Source of the DNA: Treponema sp.
Lineage (GTDB): Bacteria; Spirochaetota; Spirochaetia; Treponematales; Treponemataceae
DNA length: 11,143 nt
Assembly: GCA_016282455.1 (NCBI GenBank)
Contig: JAEEKM010000245.1
Span: 1 to 11,143 of the forward strand
Direction of reading: 5' to 3'
The notes beneath the pieces are model-generated. The model was not told the origin of the DNA, did no database searches, and saw only the letters and a program-made list of their open reading frames with translations. The translations under genes and the position numbers were made by a program. Of this stretch, positions 1 through 5,942 are shown piece after piece; the stretch's first letter is position 1; each line of letters starts with the position of its first letter.

Positions 1-1209
1 AAAATCTGCACCAAGGTGTTTTGAACACATGGCAATGTAAGCACCACCGTAAGCCTTGCGGGTAATCACTGTTACTTTGGGAACTGTGGCTTCACTGTAA
101 GCATAAATTACTTTTGCACCGTGGCGGATAATTCCCTTCTGTTCTTCATCTGGTCCAGGAAGGAAACCCGGCACATCAACAAAAGTAACAAGAGGAATAT
201 TAAAGCTGTCGCAGTAGCGGACAAAACGGGCAATCTTGTCAGAAGAGTCGCAGTTAAGAAGACCACCAAGGAAGGCAGGATTATTTGCAACAATACCAAC
301 ACTCTTTCCTTCAATCTTTGCAAAACCGACAACACTCACCTGGGCAAATTCTGCCATCACTTCAAAGAAACTGTCGTCATCAACAACACAGTCAATCACT
401 TCGCGAATGTCGTAACCCTTTTTGCTTTCTTCAGGAATGATTTCTGTAATTTTCTTTGTCTTCTTTCTTTCGTCAAACTTGAACTTTGCTTCGGCAACAA
501 TTTCTTCGCCGTAGTAGTGGGGAATGTAGTCCAGCAGTTTTCTTACTTTTTCATAACAGTCATTTTCACTCTGGCAGCGGAAGTGAGCCACACCGCTTTT
601 CTGTGAGTGAATGGAAGCACCACCTAAATCTTCTGCAGAAATGTCCATGTACATAACGCTCTTAACAACCTTGGGGCCTGTAATGAACATCTGGCTGATT
701 GAATCAACTGCAAAAATAAAATCTGTAATTCCGGGAGAATAAACTGCACCGCCTGCACAGGGGCCTGCAATAATGCTTATCTGGGGAACAGTACCTGAGG
801 CACGCACGTTCTGGTAAAAGAGGTCGCCGTAACCGCAGAGGGCATCTACACCTTCCTGAATACGGGCTCCACCGGAATCATTTACACCGATAACAGCGCA
901 TTTTGCCTCCATGGCTTTTTCAATAAGCTCTGCAATCTTCTGTCCATGCACTTTACCAAGGGAACCTCCCTGAACGGTAAAATCCTGGGCATAAACTGCA
1001 ACTTTCTTTCCGTTTATTGTACCAAAACCGGTAATCACACCGTCATAAGGAATATCCTTTTTGTCCATTCCAAAACTGGTACAAGTGTGACGAGCACCAG
1101 AATAGATCTCAAAAAATGAACCTTTGTCGCAGAGGGCATTAATTCTTTCAATAGCATGAAGTTTTCCCTTTTCATGCTGCTTCTCGATATTGTAATTGAA
1201 CTTTGCCAT
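1..1209 (-). CDS. Acyl-CoA carboxylase, carboxyltransferase (beta) subunit, 3' end outside window
   Basis: The reading frame gives 403 residues and runs off base 1; the family is usually about 510-520 residues, so roughly the last 110 are missing. It belongs to the crotonase-fold carboxyltransferases of biotin-dependent enzymes (propionyl-CoA or acetyl-CoA carboxylase beta, methylmalonyl-CoA or glutaconyl-CoA decarboxylase alpha), which move CO2 between biotin and an acyl-CoA. Visible motifs are IEKQHEKGKL near residues 8-17, the SGGARIQEGV oxyanion-type loop (112-121), AGGAVYSPG (152-160), the second-half block NNPAFLGGLL (309-318), DVPGFLPG (345-352) and YGGAYIAM (387-394). Both halves of the double crotonase fold are therefore present. 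Substrate cannot be decided from this fragment, and no biotin carrier or sodium-pump subunit is visible. The ATG at 1209 is preferred because the next in-frame Met is at residue 48, inside the conserved domain. There is no Shine-Dalgarno. GH30 lies 73 bases upstream on the same strand. Confidence 0.93.
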   Translation of the reverse strand, partial: MAKFNYNIEKQHEKGKLHAIERINALCDKGSFFEIYSGARHTCTSFGMDKKDIPYDGVITGFGTINGKKVAVYAQDFTVQGGSLGKVHGQKIAELIEKAMEAKCAVIGVNDSGGARIQEGVDALCGYGDLFYQNVRASGTVPQISIIAGPCAGGAVYSPGITDFIFAVDSISQMFITGPKVVKSVMYMDISAEDLGGASIHSQKSGVAHFRCQSENDCYEKVRKLLDYIPHYYGEEIVAEAKFKFDERKKTKKITEIIPEESKKGYDIREVIDCVVDDDSFFEVMAEFAQVSVVGFAKIEGKSVGIVANNPAFLGGLLNCDSSDKIARFVRYCDSFNIPLVTFVDVPGFLPGPDEEQKGIIRHGAKVIYAYSEATVPKVTVITRKAYGGAYIAMCSKHLGADF

Positions 1210-1218
1210 AGTGAAAGA

Positions 1219-1247
1219 ATAATACCACCCCGAAGCGATTCTGTCAA
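1219..1247 (-). promoter_or_regulatory. Sigma70-type promoter of the carboxyltransferase gene, predicted near-leaderless
   Basis: Reading the minus strand, TTGACA (1247-1242) is followed by exactly 17 bp and TATTAT (1224-1219). The seventh base after the -10 box is an A at 1212, which would leave only three bases before the ATG at 1209. No Shine-Dalgarno lies between box and start; the only G-rich stretch (GGGGTGG) is inside the spacer and would not be transcribed from here. Hexamers and spacing are read directly; the transcription start is inferred. Confidence 0.75.
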
Positions 1248-1272
1248 TATGACACTTTTTGTAATTTTGTCA
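1242..1272. promoter_or_regulatory. TGTCA/TGACA half-sites around the -35 box (possible operator)
   Basis: The 13 bases at 1242-1254 form a dyad of TGTCA and TGACA arms around a 3-base centre, and one arm overlaps the -35 hexamer of the carboxyltransferase promoter. A further copy of the half-site (tgtcaa, 1268-1273) lies 26 bp away in the same orientation. This could be a repressor or activator site. The half-site is short and contains part of the -35 consensus, so chance is possible. Confidence 0.3.
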
Positions 1273-1282
1273 AAAACTCCCT

Positions 1283-2746
1283 TTACCTCAAAATCCAGGT
1301 CTGAATAGCCCTTGGTGGAATGCAGAGGTAGACGGATTTGTTTTCTTCGGATTTTTTGGCGGAACCTTCGGTGCGGGCTTTTTCCCAGTCGCGCAGGTCG
1401 CTTTTGCCGGAGGAAGAGTCTTCCACTTTGAACTCGAACACCAGGTCTGCTTCCGTGCGGTTTGTTACCACAAGGGCAATGCTTCCGTCAGGGTTTTTAA
1501 AGGCTACGGTTTCTGCTTCGTCAGTTAAATGGCCGCTTACGGTAGCGGGGGTCATCCAGGAGAAGAGTTCGGAACTCAGGCGGACTGCACCTTTCTGAAT
1601 GAAGCGGGAGAAGTGACCGATGTAATAATAGGAACTCTGCAGGTGAATGGAACCGTCTTTTTCATCTGCAAGGATGGGGGCATCACAAAAGTTTCCCACG
1701 TGGTTCGGGCCGCCCTTCATGTCAAGGACAATATTCCAGTCAATCCATTTTGTCATTCCGCTTTTAAGGTCGTTTATGATGTTATGGGCATAGCGTTCCC
1801 CCGTAAACCAGGCACCGTTTCTGGCACCGCCTTCAATACAGCCTTCTGTAAAGAAAAGGTCAATCTTGGGGTACTTTTCGCTGACTTTCCTGAGGTTCTC
1901 ATACTGGTCTCCCGAATACCAGTGGAAGGCAAGCCCCGCAATGTATTTTTCAGCCCCCGGTACTTTAAGGGATTCTTCTATGCGTTCAAAGGCTATGTCG
2001 CGGTTGTGATCCCAGACATAAATCTTTACTTTATCAAGTCCCGCTTTTTCAAGGGCAGGTCCCAGATACTTTGCCGCAAACTCCCCTTCTTCAGTGGCAG
2101 ACCATTCGCAGGAATCCCAGGACTGAACGGCGGCAGGTTCATTCTGAATCGTGAGGAAAGAGATTTTTATTCCCCTTTCTTCCATCTTTTTTATGAAAGT
2201 TACAAAGTAGTCTGCCCAGAGCTGCTTGTACTCGGGGAGCAGGTGTCCTCCGTGGTTCATGTCTTTATTGTCTTTCATCCAGGCTGGCGGTGACCAGGGG
2301 CTTACAAGAAAGTCAACGTCACTTCCTTCGTCACGGGCAGTTTTAAGGGCATCTTTTGCAAGGGGAGTAATGTATCTGTCTGTGCGTTCCATGGAAAAAG
2401 AAGCTAAACTTTCGTCTTTTTCGGGAAGGCAGGCCCAGTTTTCAAGAGAAAAATCACAGGAGTTCATGTGAACACGGGCATAACGGTAGCAGTTTCCGTT
2501 TTTGCTGCTGAAATATGCTTTTATTGCTTTTTCACGCACTGGAGCGGGCAGTTTTGAGAGAACATATCCGCTGGACTCAGTGAGGGCACCTCCAAAACCA
2601 TAAAAGTTCTGGTAGGTTTCTGCAGGTTTAAGGGTAAGGGTTGTGGGAATCCAGCCACTTGGGGTAACCATGCGGTCTTCCGGCTTGATTTCTGAGATTC
2701 TTTCACTACTGTCTTTTGCGGTTTCAAAAAGCTTTTCGATTTTCAT
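1283..2746 (-). CDS. Glycoside hydrolase family 30 enzyme (glucosylceramidase / beta-glucosidase-like), cytosolic
   Basis: A 487-residue retaining glycosidase of the GH30 (clan GH-A) family. The conserved N-terminal block YGFGGALTES is at 49-58 and SPWSPPAWMK at 149-158. The acid/base glutamate is E203 in TIQNEP and the nucleophile is E301 in FFTEG, so both catalytic residues are present. The C-terminal beta-sandwich ends with PPRAIQTWILR, typical of the family. Members cleave beta-glucosyl, beta-1,6-glucosyl or beta-xylosyl links; the exact substrate cannot be read here. There is no signal peptide (the N-terminus is charged and lacks a hydrophobic core), so it should act in the cytoplasm on imported oligosaccharides or glycosides. 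Residues 441-470 form a charged Ser/Lys/Glu-rich loop in the C-terminal domain. The gene has no Shine-Dalgarno; a -10 box lies 7 bases before the ATG. Its neighbours are not sugar genes, so it appears to be a single-gene unit. Confidence 0.93.
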   Translation of the reverse strand: MKIEKLFETAKDSSERISEIKPEDRMVTPSGWIPTTLTLKPAETYQNFYGFGGALTESSGYVLSKLPAPVREKAIKAYFSSKNGNCYRYARVHMNSCDFSLENWACLPEKDESLASFSMERTDRYITPLAKDALKTARDEGSDVDFLVSPWSPPAWMKDNKDMNHGGHLLPEYKQLWADYFVTFIKKMEERGIKISFLTIQNEPAAVQSWDSCEWSATEEGEFAAKYLGPALEKAGLDKVKIYVWDHNRDIAFERIEESLKVPGAEKYIAGLAFHWYSGDQYENLRKVSEKYPKIDLFFTEGCIEGGARNGAWFTGERYAHNIINDLKSGMTKWIDWNIVLDMKGGPNHVGNFCDAPILADEKDGSIHLQSSYYYIGHFSRFIQKGAVRLSSELFSWMTPATVSGHLTDEAETVAFKNPDGSIALVVTNRTEADLVFEFKVEDSSSGKSDLRDWEKARTEGSAKKSEENKSVYLCIPPRAIQTWILR

Positions 2747-2759
2747 ACTATATAGTATA
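2745..2759 (-). promoter_or_regulatory. -10 box inside a 14-bp perfect palindrome that overlaps the GH30 start codon
   Basis: Bases 2745-2758 (ATACTATATAGTAT) are their own reverse complement and include the first two bases of the GH30 ATG. A TATACT -10 box on the minus strand occupies 2759-2754. The eighth base after it is the A of the ATG, which predicts a leaderless transcript. At 17-bp spacing the -35 position reads TATCTT, a poor match, so the promoter may need an activator. A repressor bound at the palindrome would cover both the -10 box and the start site. Confidence 0.5.
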
Positions 2760-2812
2760 GACTTTGAGGGCTTTAAAAGATAGCAGAGTTTTTTTCTAAA
2801 TAGTGTCTTTTT

Positions 2813-3640
2813 TCAAGCGAGCGGACTTTCTTTACGTAGGGCTTCTGTCCAGGCCTGCATGAGTATTCCAAAGGCAACCCCCACGTTAAGGGATGCTTTA
2901 AGTCCTGTCATGGGAATTGTAACGCGGCCGTAACTTGCCCGATGAAGTGCTTCGGGGCTGACTCCCAGTTCTTCTGAACCGATTATGCATATTCCTTCTT
3001 TGGGGAAGACAAACTCGTTTAAGGGGGTACCGCCGGTTTCCAGGGTAAAAACCGGTACGTTCTGCGGGAGTTCATCCAGGGAAGCTCGGGTAAAGCCCAT
3101 TGTTTCAACACAACCCATGCCGCTTCTTACGGCTTTTGTCTGCAGGGGGTCCGTGCAGTGGGGGGAAAGGTACACTTTTTCGCAGCCCATTGCTTCTGCA
3201 GTACGAAATATCGAACCTAAGTTAAAGGGAGACCGGATGTCCTCTGCGTAAACACACACTCCGGGGAAGAAGTTTCTTTTTGCAACAGCCCCTTCTGCAT
3301 TCACGTGGGGTGCAATTACAAGATCCCATTCGGCAGGGAAAGTTCCCAGCATGGAAAGAAGGGCGTTTCTTGCCACATTGCATACCCGTCTTTCATCTAA
3401 AACAGGAGAGTCAAGAAGGGAACGGAGGGTAAGGGCTGTGTCGGAGGGAAGTTTTTCGTCTTTAAGGACAATTTCTGTTACGGCGCGGGTGTAGTCTTCC
3501 CGGCTCATGGAAGTAAAATTGTATTCAGTGCCTTTTTCTGCAATGCCTGCAATGTCCCTTTCAAGTTCACCAAAAGTAAGGGCCAGTTTTCTGCGTTTTT
3601 GTCCTGCCCCTAACTGAAAAAGTCTTTCCGGTGCTATCAT
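2813..3640 (-). CDS. SPOUT-class (TrmH/SpoU-type) RNA 2'-O-methyltransferase
   Basis: This 275-residue protein carries the three SpoU motifs in its C-terminal half. Motif 1 is SPFNLGSIFRTAEAMG (137-152), with the conserved Asn140 and the catalytic-type Arg146. Motif 2 is IIGSEELGVS (219-228). Motif 3 is IPMTGLKASLNVGVAFGILM (242-261), the knotted SAM-binding segment. Family members methylate a ribose 2'-OH in tRNA or rRNA; the target base cannot be inferred. The first 105 or so residues do not look like the usual short L30e-like substrate domain of RlmB/TsnR and may set target choice. The ATG overlaps the TGA of the upstream dehydrogenase-like gene by one base (TGATG), which implies translational coupling; the Shine-Dalgarno is weak. 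It is the last gene before GH30, and I see no terminator between them. Confidence 0.9.
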   Translation of the reverse strand: MIAPERLFQLGAGQKRRKLALTFGELERDIAGIAEKGTEYNFTSMSREDYTRAVTEIVLKDEKLPSDTALTLRSLLDSPVLDERRVCNVARNALLSMLGTFPAEWDLVIAPHVNAEGAVAKRNFFPGVCVYAEDIRSPFNLGSIFRTAEAMGCEKVYLSPHCTDPLQTKAVRSGMGCVETMGFTRASLDELPQNVPVFTLETGGTPLNEFVFPKEGICIIGSEELGVSPEALHRASYGRVTIPMTGLKASLNVGVAFGILMQAWTEALRKESPLA

Positions 3641-4788
3641 CAGAAGGCCTGTTTAATAAGACTGAAAAGGTCATCAGTGTTCATGCTGCGTGCAAGGGAG
3701 TTCATGAGTTCTGTCTCGCCTGCATCTTCTGCCGCAAGAGAAAGCTGCTCTATTGTAACGCCTAAATCCTTTAAGCGGGCGGGAAGATTTGCTTTTGCAA
3801 TACGCTGTCTTACGTAGTCGGAGAGAAGTTTTACTGCTTCCTTGTCTTCATGCTCATCCTTTGCGGCACGTAGAATGCGGGAAATGCGCGCAAGCCGGTC
3901 TTCCCGGAAAGTCTGTCCGTCTTCTATTACATAAGGAAGAAGAATTGCAGAAGTTAGGGAACGGGATATTTTGTAACGGGCATTTATGCTCTGTGCAAGC
4001 AGGGATGCAACTCCCATTGAACTTGAAGCCATGCCCAGAGAAGCCATACAGCCGCCCTGGGTTACAAGTACTTCTTTGGGAGTAGTAATTGTAAGGGAAG
4101 GAGAACCGTCCTCTGCCCAGCCTAAAAGCTGAACTGCTTTTTCTGTAAGCATGTCGCTGAAAAAGGATGCCCTCTGGCTCAAGTAACCTTCTATTGCCAT
4201 GCATAAGGTTTCTATTCCCATGGAGGCAAGCTGTTTTTGGGTAAGGGTTACGGTAAGGTTGGGGTCCCATATTACAAGGCGGCATAAACCGTTCTGGGTT
4301 TTTATGAGTTTAAGTTTGGAAGAACGGGCATCTACAACAGGTGCACTGTCCATAAAAATAAAGGCATCGCGGATTGTAGTGGGAAGACAGATTAAGGGAA
4401 CTCCGCTTGTGGTGGGAGTGTCTCCGTCTACAAAGTAATAGAGGTCTTTTTCTTCTTTTGCGAGGGAAGCAACAACTTTGGCAAGAGAGAGGGTTTTTGA
4501 ACCGCCGGCCGCAATCACCCCCTGTACACGGGAATCACGAGCAAGTTTTAGTGCCCTTTCCACCACCTGGGTGTCTGCAACAACTGGAATGTCATCAAAA
4601 ACAAAAAAATCTACCTGACGGGCAGAAAGACTCTGAGTAATTTTCTGGGAATTACCGTTTTCTTTTAGGATGGGGTCCATGATAAGCATGAAACGGTTTC
4701 CATACTCCTGAACCTGCTGTCCAAGACGGCTTGCTGTGTAGGAACCTAATACAATGTTGGGTGAAATTTTAAAAATAAAGTCTGCCAT
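3640..4788 (-). CDS. Iron-type alcohol dehydrogenase superfamily protein lacking the metal site (probable pseudoenzyme)
   Basis: This 382-residue protein has the whole fold of iron-containing alcohol dehydrogenases / glycerol dehydrogenases. It has a nucleotide-binding segment AAGGSKTLSLAK (93-104, compare GGGKTLDTAK), a PTT turn (136-138), DPNL (175-178), a GIETLCMAIEGYLS block (191-204) and SAILLPYV (280-287). Aligned without gaps to the well-known FucO-type motifs, the four metal ligands Asp, His, His, His fall on Glu193, Met197, Ser262 and Arg276, and the extra active-site His falls on Gln266. The GTGSE loop after PTT is also absent (it reads IRDAF). Spacing between the equivalent positions is kept (4 and 14 residues), so this is substitution rather than misalignment. 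I infer a protein that no longer binds a catalytic metal, perhaps regulatory or structural. The ATG is preceded by a weak AAAGAG. The gene sits directly after the flgM terminator and is coupled to the RNA methyltransferase. Confidence 0.85.
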   Translation of the reverse strand: MADFIFKISPNIVLGSYTASRLGQQVQEYGNRFMLIMDPILKENGNSQKITQSLSARQVDFFVFDDIPVVADTQVVERALKLARDSRVQGVIAAGGSKTLSLAKVVASLAKEEKDLYYFVDGDTPTTSGVPLICLPTTIRDAFIFMDSAPVVDARSSKLKLIKTQNGLCRLVIWDPNLTVTLTQKQLASMGIETLCMAIEGYLSQRASFFSDMLTEKAVQLLGWAEDGSPSLTITTPKEVLVTQGGCMASLGMASSSMGVASLLAQSINARYKISRSLTSAILLPYVIEDGQTFREDRLARISRILRAAKDEHEDKEAVKLLSDYVRQRIAKANLPARLKDLGVTIEQLSLAAEDAGETELMNSLARSMNTDDLFSLIKQAF

Positions 4789-4805
4789 TTATTTCTCTTT
4801 ATTGC

Positions 4806-4838
4806 AAAAAAAAGGACGGAAAACGAATTTCCGCCCTT
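4806..4838 (-). terminator. Rho-independent terminator after flgM
   Basis: On the minus strand an 11-bp stem (arms 4838-4828 and 4822-4812, one G-U pair) closes a 5-base loop. It is followed at once by six T residues (4811-4806). The flgM stop codon lies about 33 bases upstream. The next gene starts only 17 bases after the T-run, so it needs either read-through or a promoter I cannot identify. Confidence 0.85.
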
Positions 4839-4871
4839 CTCCTAAGCCAACTGATTGTTTTTCCGCTTTAA

Positions 4872-5162
4872 TTACAGTCCGTAAGCACTCATGATGCGGT
4901 CAGCAGTAGCTGCAATGGTTGCGGGGCTAAGATAGTTGGGGTCCTGAATCTTCTGCTTAATCTGCTCAATGAGGTCGGTGCGTACATCTGGAGTCTCAGC
5001 GGCAACCTGCTTGAGATAGTAAGAGTCAGAGAGTGCTTTTGCCTCGTCAGACACAGAGATTTCGTCAACTGCAGAACTTACAGGAGCGCTGCTGTTTGTG
5101 CGTTTTGTGCCCTGAATGTTGTTAATGGGGCTAACCCCGGAAATCTTGTCTATCATCATCAT
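4872..5162 (-). CDS. flgM: Anti-sigma-28 factor FlgM
   Basis: A protein of about 96 residues that matches FlgM, which binds the flagellar sigma factor FliA (sigma-28) and holds late flagellar genes off until the hook-basal body is complete. The N-terminal half is polar and probably disordered (NIQGTKRTNSSAPVSSA), followed by the conserved DEISVSDEAKAL. The C-terminal sigma-binding helices read VRTDLIEQIKQKIQDP, then YLSPATIAATADRIMSAY. The start is ambiguous: three tandem ATG codons (5162, 5159, 5156) follow a GAGGCAGG stretch, and an in-frame GTG at 5174 is also open. MIDKISG is the likely conserved N-terminus, so any of the three ATGs would do; the first is given here. The gene overlaps the end of rsmI by 32 bases, so it is probably translated from the rsmI transcript, and it ends at a strong terminator. 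Confidence 0.88.
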   Translation of the reverse strand: MMMIDKISGVSPINNIQGTKRTNSSAPVSSAVDEISVSDEAKALSDSYYLKQVAAETPDVRTDLIEQIKQKIQDPNYLSPATIAATADRIMSAYGL

Positions 5163-5883
5163 AACCTGCCTCACTTACATTATCGGTATTTTCTGGAGAA
5201 AGTTTAGCACTTTTATCACCAGAAATAAAAACTGCAAATTCACCCAGGACTTTGCTTCGGGCCGCGTAATCCTCATACACTTCCCTGGCACTTCCGTCGG
5301 TAATCTCTTCGTGAAGTTTCGTGAGCTCCCTGCCCACAACCACACGTCTCTCACCGTCAATATCGGCAATATCTGCCAAAAGTTTAGTGATTCTGAAGGG
5401 ACTTTCGTACAAAATTACTGCATTTCCACCAGAAAGCAGTTCTCTCAGACGACTCCTTCTACGGCCGGGCTTTGGGGAAAGAAAACCTTCAAAAACAAGG
5501 GTTTTTCCTCCAGGTCCTGCAACACTGGCCAGGGTCGCAAAAGCACTTGGCCCGGGAATTGGCACAACTTTGTGACCGGCTTTTCTTGCCATCTGCACAA
5601 GTACTGCCCCGGGGTCACTAATGCCCGGTTCACCTGCATCACTTGCATAAGCCACTTTCTGCCCCTGGTCCAGCAGTTTAATGATTTTTTCTGCCGCAAA
5701 GGCTTCATTCTGTGCCCTGCAGGAGACCAAAGTTTTTTTTATTTCAAAATGGTTAAGCAGTTCCAGAGTATGCCGGGTATCTTCAGCCGCCACTACATCC
5801 ACGGAACGTAAAGTTTCCAGCGCACGGAAAGTAATGTCACCTAAATTACCAATGGGCGTACCCACAACAAACAACTCTGACAC
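5131..5883 (-). CDS. rsmI: 16S rRNA (cytidine-1402 2'-O) methyltransferase RsmI
   Basis: A 250-residue member of the tetrapyrrole-methylase-fold RsmI family, which 2'-O-methylates C1402 in the decoding centre of 16S rRNA using SAM. Diagnostic motifs are VGTPIGNLGDIT (7-18), AEDTRHT (33-39), SDAGEPGISDPG (81-92, where the usual Thr of SDAGTP is Glu85), PIPGPSAFAT (108-117), and LYESPFR (158-164). It is a little short for the family (about 270-290), ending soon after GEFAVFISG (214-222) with a polar tail, so the extra C-terminal domain of longer homologues is absent. The start is a GTG at 5883, chosen because it puts SELFVVGTP at the N-terminus and no other start codon lies in frame nearby upstream. 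There is no Shine-Dalgarno; a -10 box ends 6 bases before the GTG. Its last codons encode the start region of flgM in another frame. Confidence 0.95.
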   Translation of the reverse strand: MSELFVVGTPIGNLGDITFRALETLRSVDVVAAEDTRHTLELLNHFEIKKTLVSCRAQNEAFAAEKIIKLLDQGQKVAYASDAGEPGISDPGAVLVQMARKAGHKVVPIPGPSAFATLASVAGPGGKTLVFEGFLSPKPGRRRSRLRELLSGGNAVILYESPFRITKLLADIADIDGERRVVVGRELTKLHEEITDGSAREVYEDYAARSKVLGEFAVFISGDKSAKLSPENTDNVSEAGYDDDRQDFRG

Positions 5884-5889
5884 AGTACA

Positions 5890-5918
5890 AGTATAGCGCC
5901 AATCGGGTTTTAAGGCAA
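5890..5918 (-). promoter_or_regulatory. Sigma70-type promoter of rsmI-flgM, predicted leaderless at a GTG
   Basis: TTGCCT (5918-5913, four of six consensus bases), 17 bp, then TATACT (5895-5890). Exactly six bases separate the -10 box from the GTG at 5883, so the standard +1 position is the G of the start codon. No Shine-Dalgarno sequence is present. The layout is read directly; the leaderless start is inferred. Confidence 0.7.
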
Positions 5919-5942
5919 GAGTGATTTTAATTCACAGGCCTT
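5912..5942 (-). other. Imperfect inverted repeat between the secreted-protein gene and rsmI
   Basis: Arms AAGGC/GCCTT (5942-5938 and 5916-5912) enclose a second GTGA/TCAC pair (5935-5932 and 5924-5921) with unequal internal loops. It begins right after the stop codon at 5943. There is no T-run on the minus strand, so it is at best a weak terminator for the upstream gene. It covers the rsmI -35 box. Confidence 0.3.

Noticed and set aside
121..606. Open frame of 161 codons on the plus strand
   Set aside because: It lies wholly opposite the conserved carboxyltransferase coding sequence, has no Shine-Dalgarno and no recognisable protein features.
1529..2293. Open frame of 254 codons on the plus strand
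   Set aside because: It is antisense to GH30, whose catalytic motifs lie in the same stretch, and it is not recognisable as a protein family.
2747..2812. Terminator after the SPOUT methyltransferase gene
   Set aside because: There are T- and A-rich runs but no stable stem next to them.
4789..4811. A separate promoter for the dehydrogenase-like gene
   Set aside because: The short gap after the flgM terminator has only A/T-rich sequence with no pair of hexamers at acceptable spacing, so I could not support one.
5116..5811. Open frame of 231 codons on the plus strand with a hydrophobic N-terminus
   Set aside because: It is antisense to rsmI and the flgM start. The apparent membrane segment comes from the complement of ordinary rsmI/flgM codons and there is no start signal.
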